A stretch of 64,000 bases of DNA from NCBI GenBank assembly GCA_016859345.1, contig CM029122.1:23444575-23508574 (forward strand), read 5' to 3'. Of the stretch, positions 63,028 to 64,000 are shown one piece after another (position 1 is the first letter of the stretch; each line of letters starts with the position of its first letter). The notes under the pieces were generated by a model. The model searched no databases and had not been told where the DNA came from. It was given only the letters and a program-made list of their open reading frames with translations. This stretch comes from Istiophorus platypterus. Lineage: Eukaryota > Chordata > Actinopteri > Istiophoriformes > Istiophoridae. Position numbers and translations under genes: made by a program.

Positions 63028-63871
63028 CTAACAAACCCGCACATGCAAACAGATGAACACGTGGATAAACATATGGTACAGTATACTCATTTATCATAGT
63101 CCTCCCACATACATCAGAAATTTTTTTAGGTATATCAGAGCTCTGAGACAACATAGTTACAGGAGATCCATATTGTTGAGATACTCAGTGAGACAGATGG
63201 CAGAAGCATAAACACTGCTGAAGAAAAAAAGTTTCCACTAGTTTGTTTTCACTAAATTTGGGATTTGATTTGTTTAGCAAACCAGGACATATAAACTAAC
63301 ACAGGCACAAATGTAGTCCACAAAGACCCAGTAATCTGTCATCCTGCCAGACAGGGGATTTTAGCAGGGGTGGGGTTTGTACTAGTTAATTCAACACAAG
63401 AAAAAAACACCAGACCAGATTACAGTTCACTTCATCATGCTGGGCTTTCACAGCATGTTGGACTGTGGGCTATCAGATATCAGAATGCATTTTCCTACAC
63501 TTATGAATTGTAATGCATTCTTTCAACTACAAATATTTCAGAGAAATACACACACCGAAGTTTGAACAGACCACTCAAAAGACATGCATGGGAACATACC
63601 TTCACATTCCCATCCAACCAACAAGTGCACAAAATCTAAACATTCAGTGTGTTATCCAAGTAACCATGTACATTATCTAGAATCATAACAGGCATGAAAC
63701 AGATAGCGGTAAGTATCTACTTCATTCATTCTATCTCATCTCTACATTTCCCTGCTCTTTTGGCATGATTGCAAGTATTATTATTATTTCTAGTTGAAAT
63801 GGACCATGACACTGGTCACTTGCTCAAAGCATAATCATCTACCACTCTACCTGTCAATAGGACCATGTATA

Positions 63872-63938
<67 letters not shown>

Positions 63939-64000
63939 ATGCATGCTCCTGGGTTTGTGCTGGTAAAAAAGGAGAAATTCTCAGCACCTGTTGCAATGAT
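63028..64000. other. hecw2 intron (right part) with microsatellite
   Basis: No further HECT exon was found before the window end. It contains the TG microsatellite at 63876-63937. Confidence 0.65.
63876..63937 (+). repeat. TG dinucleotide microsatellite
   Basis: About 31 tg units. Confidence 0.98.

Overview
The window is nuclear DNA from a bony fish, most likely a percomorph teleost. It is AT-rich, its genes have many small exons with GT-AG (once GC-AG) introns, and it carries several interspersed repeat families that I recognise from memory as typical of spiny-rayed fishes. CpG-rich sequence is confined to two promoter regions, about 37.2-38.6 kb and 56.0-56.8 kb. No prokaryotic, viral or CRISPR content was found. 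Most long open frames are chance reading frames in introns, UTRs or repeats.

Layout. (1) About 0.8-18.2 kb, minus strand: five internal exons of an NCKAP5 orthologue (coiled-coil N-terminal part). The gene runs off the left edge. Its usual first exons were not found, but a possible alternative leader exon lies at 28.6-29.0 kb. (2) 18.2-32.7 kb: intron or intergenic DNA with a two-copy MITE, a broken Tc1-like transposon, older repeats and a TG microsatellite. (3) 32.7-36.3 kb, minus strand: complete five-exon FTCDNL1, a stand-alone formiminotransferase of 330 residues. (4) 37.2-38.6 kb: a CpG-rich promoter region between FTCDNL1 and its head-to-head neighbour. (5) 38.3-43.9 kb, plus strand: complete C2orf69 orthologue, a mitochondrial protein with a serine-hydrolase-like motif, 338 residues. 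(6) 48.1-56.2 kb, minus strand: complete seven-exon STK17B (DRAK2) kinase, 355 residues, with a probable long 3' UTR meeting the C2orf69 3' end. (7) 57.7-64 kb, minus strand: last four coding exons of HECW2, including the C-terminal HECT lobe with the catalytic cysteine, plus a probable 3 kb 3' UTR. The gene continues past the right edge.

The genes do not form a pathway; they are a vertebrate synteny block. From memory, FTCDNL1-C2orf69 (2q33) and STK17B-HECW2 (2q32) are each neighbours on human chromosome 2, while NCKAP5 is at 2q21. I found no convincing new biological system. The points most worth checking are the full-length FTCDNL1 with a GC-AG intron, the shared FTCDNL1/C2orf69 promoter with a candidate leader intron that would remove upstream ATGs, an extra intron in C2orf69, and a possible short-isoform promoter for NCKAP5.
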